A model generated the notes under the pieces. It was not told the DNA's origin. It worked only from the letters and a program-made list of their open reading frames with translations, and made no database searches. A stretch of 64,000 nt of DNA from DASRDU01 sp035560235 (lineage in GTDB: Bacteria; Acidobacteriota; Blastocatellia; RBC074), in contig DATMAG010000012.1 of the NCBI GenBank assembly GCA_035560235.1, positions 51,711 to 115,710 of the forward strand. The letters are read 5' to 3'. The position numbers were made by a program, and so were the translations under genes. Shown in pieces: positions 60,118-64,000 of this stretch (position 1 is its first letter; every line of letters starts with the position of its first letter).

Positions 60118-60915
60118 ATGACAACCGGAACATACCTGCTCGTGATGCTGGTCTTTGCGCTGCTCTTTGCGGGCGGGCTTTATCTGGCGCTGCGCAATCC
60201 GAATCAGGGAAAGATCAGCGAGGGCCGACGCGCCTTTCTCGGCGGCAGCGTCAGCAATGAAGGTCAGTTTGCGATCTTTTTCGGACTGCAGATCGCCATT
60301 CAGATTTTCGGCAGCGATCAGTTGCGCGCGCAGCTTGCCCGCCTGATCAATGCTGAAGACGACACCGATTCGGCGCAGGAGAAGCGCCGCTTTATGAAAT
60401 CGGTCGCCGCGCTGCTGCAGGAGAATCAGTACGCCTGGGAATACGGCTTCTGGGAATACAACAACGAAGCTGAAAGCGCAATCAGCAGCTTCAATCAGTG
60501 GCGCAATGAAATCGAGGCTTCGATGGCGACCGAGGCCGCAGAACTCGGCAGCGAGGTTGACCGGCTGCATCGTTTCTCGGATCAGAAGGAGTTTCTGATC
60601 GTGACGATTCTGATGCTGCTAGACAATCGCGACGAGCCGGTCGCTGATGACGCGGGCGATTACGCCTTTCGTCCGACTTACGCACAACTGGCCGCGCCCT
60701 TCCGCAACGTGGCCGAAGGTTTTGATGAATCCGAAATGTGGACGGCAGCCACCTTCGCCCGGCTGCTCGACGCCATTCGCGCGCTCGATCCGCGAGTCAT
60801 CGAACGCGACGGCATTTACGTCTATCCCGGCACCGAACAGGACGGGCTGTCATACGCTGATCTCGTCGGCGATGAAGGATGGAAGTATCTGACCGATCAT
60901 CTGCTGCGCGCCTGA
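60118..60915 (+). CDS. Membrane-anchored protein, DUF1517-like
   Basis: 265 residues from ATG 60118. A TTG 54 nt upstream also opens the frame, but the codons between are repeat. One N-terminal helix (about 5-24, V-M-L-V-F-A-L-L-F-A-G-G-L) is followed by a helical domain: Q-F-A-I-F-F-G-L-Q-I-A-I-Q, A-A-L-L-Q-E-N-Q-Y-A-W-E-Y, and K-E-F-L-I-V-T-I-L-M-L, in the order of DUF1517 proteins. The match is my reading, not proved. It follows the unknown gene on the same strand. Confidence 0.65.
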   Translation: MTTGTYLLVMLVFALLFAGGLYLALRNPNQGKISEGRRAFLGGSVSNEGQFAIFFGLQIAIQIFGSDQLRAQLARLINAEDDTDSAQEKRRFMKSVAALLQENQYAWEYGFWEYNNEAESAISSFNQWRNEIEASMATEAAELGSEVDRLHRFSDQKEFLIVTILMLLDNRDEPVADDAGDYAFRPTYAQLAAPFRNVAEGFDESEMWTAATFARLLDAIRALDPRVIERDGIYVYPGTEQDGLSYADLVGDEGWKYLTDHLLRA

Positions 60916-60934
60916 ATCGTCAGGAGACAATCCA

Positions 60935-63421
60935 ATGAACAAAAGAATAATCCGCGTTGCGGCGCTGTCGGCACTGATGCTGTCGGCGCTGCTGATGAGC
61001 TTTTCTGTCCTCGCTCAGAATCAGAAGAAGCCGCGAGGCAAATCATCGCAGCCGGTCGTGACCGGCGCGCCGACAGCGCCTGCGGCAGCGCAGGAAGAGG
61101 CCGCGCCCGCGCCTGATCCCGGCGAACTGGTCTTCAAAAATCTGAAGTGGCGCTCAATCGGCCCGGCCACGATGGGAGAACGCGTTGCCGATTTTGCGGT
61201 TGATCCGAAAAATCCCTGGACGTGGTTTGTGGCCTTCGGCACCGGCGGGCTGATGAAGACCACCGACAACGGCGTGACGTGGAACGCCGTCTTTGAAAAA
61301 GAGGCTGTCGCTTCAATCGGCACTGTCGCCGTCGCGCCTTCTGATTCAAGGATCATCTGGGTCGGGACAGGCGAGCTGAACGGACGCAACAGCTCTTCGT
61401 GGGGCGATGGCGTTTACAAATCAACCGATGGCGGCGAGACGTGGACGAATACGGGCCTCAAAGACAGCCACAACATTGCCCGCATCGCCATTGATCCGAA
61501 CGATCCGAACATCGTTTACGTCGCCGCGCTCGGTCACCTGTGGGGGCCGAACAAGGAGCGCGGAGTTTACAAGACCACCGATGGCGGCAAAACCTGGAGC
61601 GCCGTGCTGCAGGTCAGCCAGGATGTCGGCTGCATTGATCTGCGCATGGATCCTTCGGATTCAAAGACGCTGTATGCGGCCATGTACTTTCGTCGCCGCA
61701 CGCCGTTCAGTTTTATGAGCGGCAGCCGCGACGGCGGCATCTTCAGGACCAGCGACGGCGGCGCGAACTGGAAAAGGCTGAGCAGCGGCCTGCCATCGCA
61801 GACCGGGCGCATCGGGCTGGACGTGTACCGCAGGGATCCGAAGATCGTTTACGCTGTCGTTGAATCCGACGCGGGCGGCGACAGTTCGATGGATGACGCC
61901 GAGAGCAGATCGGGCGGCGTGTTCAGATCGGATGACGGCGGCGAAACGTGGAAGCGCGTCAACAGCATCGCGCCGCGCGCCTTTTACTTCAGTCAGATTC
62001 GCGTTGATCCGAACAACGATCAGCACGTCTATGTCCTCGGCTACGGCCTGCACACTTCTGATGACGGTGGCAAAACGTTCAAAAGCGATGGCGGCAAGGG
62101 CTATCACGGCGATCTGCACGCGATGTGGATTGATCCGAACAATTCAGACCGCGTGCTGCTCGGCACCGATGGCGGTGTCTATCAGAGCTACAGCAAAACC
62201 GCGAACTGGGACTTCATCAGCAACATCGCCGCAGGTGAGTTCTACCGCGTGACGGTGGACAACAGCCGACCGTACCGCATTGCCGGAGGTTTGCAGGACA
62301 ACTTCAACTGGCTTGGCCCGAGTCAGACGAACCGGCCCGAAGGGATTCTCAACAGTGACTGGATCAGCCTGGGCGGCGGCGATGGTTCTTACTGCGTCTT
62401 TGATCCGACCGATTCAAATATTGTCTATGCCGAATCGCAGAACGGAACCGCCTATCGCCTGAATCTGAAGACGGGGCAGATGAAGGATATTCAGCCGAAA
62501 GCGAAGGAAGGCATGCCTGCCTTTCGCTTCAACTGGACTTCGCCGCTCCGGGCCTCGCGCCACGCGGCGGGCACGCTCTATCTGGGCGGCAATCGTCTTT
62601 TCAAACTGACCGAGCGCGGCGACAAATGGGAAGCCATCAGCCCCGATCTTTCGACGCAGGACGCAGGCAGGATCATCACGACCGGCTCCGGCGCAGAGAC
62701 GCACGGCACGATCTACACGCTCGCTGAATCGCCGCTCAAAGCCGGACTGATCTGGGCCGGGACTGATGACGGCAGGCTATGGATGACGCCCGATGACGGC
62801 AGGACGTGGAACGATCTGACCGCGAATCTGCCCGCTGAGACAAAGGGCATGTGGATCAGCCGCGTCGAGGCTTCACACTTCGAAGAGGGCACGGCCTTTG
62901 TGGCGATTGACGGTCATCGCAATGATGTTTTCAAGCCCTTCCTGCTGATGACGACCGATGCGGGCAAACCCTGGCGCTCGATTGCGGGCAATCTGCCCGC
63001 GACCCATCCGGTAAAGGTCGTGCGCGAAGATCTGGTCAATCGCAATCTGCTTTATGTCGGCACGGAGTTCGGTTTCTGGCTTTCCTTCAATCGCGGGCGT
63101 TCGTGGATGAAGTTCAGCAACGCGCTGCCGACCGTCGCGGTAGATGACATAGTGATTCATCCGCGCGAGCGCGATCTGGTAATCGGCACGCACGGGCGCA
63201 GCATTTTTGTCCTCGATGACATTCGCCCGCTCGAAGAGATGACGCCTGAGGTCATCGCTTCGGATGCTTATCTCTTCAGCATTCGTCCGGCCACAGCCTT
63301 TTACTATCTGCCCGAAGGCGCGCTCTGGAGCAAACGCATCTTCGCCGCGCCGAACCCGCCGTTCGGGGCTTATCTGAATTACTACCTGAATGCATACACC
63401 AGCTGTAGTTTCCGGTTTTGA
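60935..63421 (+). pseudogene. Asp-box (BNR/VPS10-like) propeller protein, 3' end cut off by an insertion sequence
   Basis: 828 residues as read. Signal peptide about 8-28 (A-A-L-S-A-L-M-L-S-A-L-L-M-S-F-S). Then eight Asp-box motifs are visible: T-T-D-N-G-V-T-W, S-T-D-G-G-E-T-W, T-T-D-G-G-K-T-W, T-S-D-G-G-A-N-W, S-D-D-G-G-E-T-W, S-D-D-G-G-K-T-F, T-P-D-D-G-R-T-W and T-T-D-A-G-K-P-W, typical of exo-glycosidase or sortilin-like propellers. Relatives usually run on past P-P-F-G-A-Y-L-N-Y-Y-L for another 150-250 residues. Here, after Y-Y-L at 63388, the codons N-A-Y-T-S-C-S-F-R-F-stop come from the insertion sequence. The missing part lies beyond the window or is lost. GGAGAC precedes the ATG by about 9 nt. 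Confidence 0.8.
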
Positions 63422-64000
63422 TCTTTGAAAAATGGCAGGAATGCGAGGAGCTGTTGCGCCCCTCGGAAAGTTGTTCGATGTTTTTGGTGACCAAACCTGA
63501 AACAGAGGCGAACAACGATGAATATCCTGCCATCAGCAATTATCCAGTTGCCTGGAAACTTTCGACCGCTGATGCGCCTTGAGGTCTTTGAAACCTTCAC
63601 GCTCCTGATCACCGGCTTGCTGGTCGGTGAAGCCAGACACGGGACAGTGCGGGCCAGCGTCTTTGCGCCAGCAGATTATCAACCGGCGCGAATTTCGGAC
63701 TTCTTTACGACGCCCCGGGTTTCGCCACAGAAGCTGATGGCGAAGCTGACCGAGCTTGTCGTGCGTTCGTGCCAGGGCAGCGACTTGCCCAGGCCGATGT
63801 TTTGGATCGCCGACCGCACGAACACCGAAAAGCCCTGCGCCCAAAAGATTGCTTCGCCTGGCTTGTTTCATCGCCCCAGGCGCATTGTCGGGCGCACTAA
63901 ACAGCTCAAAGGTCACTGTTATGTTTGCGCGGCGCATCTCTATCAGCCTCTCGACGGGCAAGGGCAAATGCGTTGGGCCAGTGCGCTGTGCGGAGCGTTG
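63389..64000 (+). mobile_element. Insertion sequence, left end and part of transposase
   Basis: The host gene's frame ends near 63388; the bases after it (AATGCATACACCAGCTGTAG onward) do not fit the Asp-box protein. A transposase frame starts at 63518 and runs off the window. The right end, the terminal repeat and the target duplication are not visible, so the left boundary is approximate (63389-63400). Confidence 0.75.
63518..64000 (+). CDS. DDE-type transposase, N-terminal part, truncated by the window edge
   Basis: At least 161 residues from ATG 63518, open to the last base. V-F-E-T-F-T-L-L-I-T-G-L-L-V-G-E-A-R near the start is the helix-forming N-terminal part of IS701-like transposases (family V-F-E/D-x...G-x-L-x3-R-x-T-V). 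F-W-I-A-D-R-T-N-T-E-K near residue 99-109 occupies the place of the first catalytic Asp. K-G-H-C-Y-V-C-A-A-H follows where G-H-x-x-V is expected. The exact IS family is not certain. AGAGG stands 10 nt before the ATG. Confidence 0.7.
   Translation, partial: MNILPSAIIQLPGNFRPLMRLEVFETFTLLITGLLVGEARHGTVRASVFAPADYQPARISDFFTTPRVSPQKLMAKLTELVVRSCQGSDLPRPMFWIADRTNTEKPCAQKIASPGLFHRPRRIVGRTKQLKGHCYVCAAHLYQPLDGQGQMRWASALCGAL

Noticed and set aside
63533..63967. A minus-strand gene inside the insertion sequence
   Set aside because: It is antisense to the transposase frame, which shows a better family pattern on the plus strand.

Overview
The window is GC-rich bacterial chromosome, densely coded on both strands. 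I would place it in the Acidobacteriota, probably class Blastocatellia. The grounds are an inference from several traits together: a TPR-secretin-cohesin type II secretion gene, FHA/kinase/PEGA regulatory genes, an F420-type LLM oxidoreductase, and many intergenic arrays of 7-bp repeats. There is no rRNA, tRNA or marker gene to confirm it. I saw no RNA gene, CRISPR array, prophage or replication origin.

Layout. 1-4346 (+): end of an operon for reductive pyrimidine breakdown (NCS1 permease tail, beta-ureidopropionase, LLM oxidoreductase, methylmalonate-semialdehyde dehydrogenase), with a Uma2-type gene inside it. 4449-9134 (-): a secreted alpha/beta hydrolase coupled to a DUF350 membrane protein, then a PYROXD2/CrtI-like FAD oxidoreductase. 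9363-20221 (+): a catabolic block with a fused E1 alpha-beta 2-oxoacid dehydrogenase, an OYE-family flavoenzyme, enoyl-CoA hydratase, RidA, a benzoate-CoA-ligase-like enzyme, a creatininase-family hydrolase, an MFS transporter, a bicupin and a Tat-exported Nif3-like protein. It looks like a pathway for an amino-aromatic or related acid that runs through CoA thioesters. 20230-30508 (-): pentose-phosphate genes (6-phosphogluconolactonase, HAD phosphatase, transaldolase/glucose-6-phosphate isomerase fusion, FGGY sugar kinase) around a 1297-residue hybrid sensor kinase. 30726-34210 (+): a secreted protein, an AAA ATPase with a nuclease-like tail, and a glutaryl-CoA-dehydrogenase-like enzyme, closed by a perfect 27-bp hairpin.

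34324-44755 (-): small exported and SH3-like proteins, a biotin carboxylase and its biotin carrier separated by an M48 protease, a CDP-alcohol phosphatidyltransferase, a zinc-ribbon membrane protein with a pseudopilin-like tail, a beta-barrel protein, an anti-sigma factor and a lipoprotein cytochrome c. 44856-53868 (-): a type II secretion/type IV pilus-like locus in the order gspF, gspE, gspD, three pseudopilins, pilM. 54478-60915 (+): FHA protein, Ser/Thr kinase with an FGE-sulfatase-like domain, PEGA protein and two little-known proteins. 60935-63421 (+): an Asp-box (BNR/VPS10-like) beta-propeller protein whose 3' end is replaced by an insertion sequence that runs off the window.

The most unusual theme is not a gene. 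At least eleven sites carry tandem 7-bp (one 9-bp) repeats of several unrelated sequences. Some form face-to-face inverted pairs between genes. Four single arrays lie directly at start codons, where they supply the initiation region or the first codons of the protein. Longer perfect palindromes (19-31 bp arms) recur between genes too.
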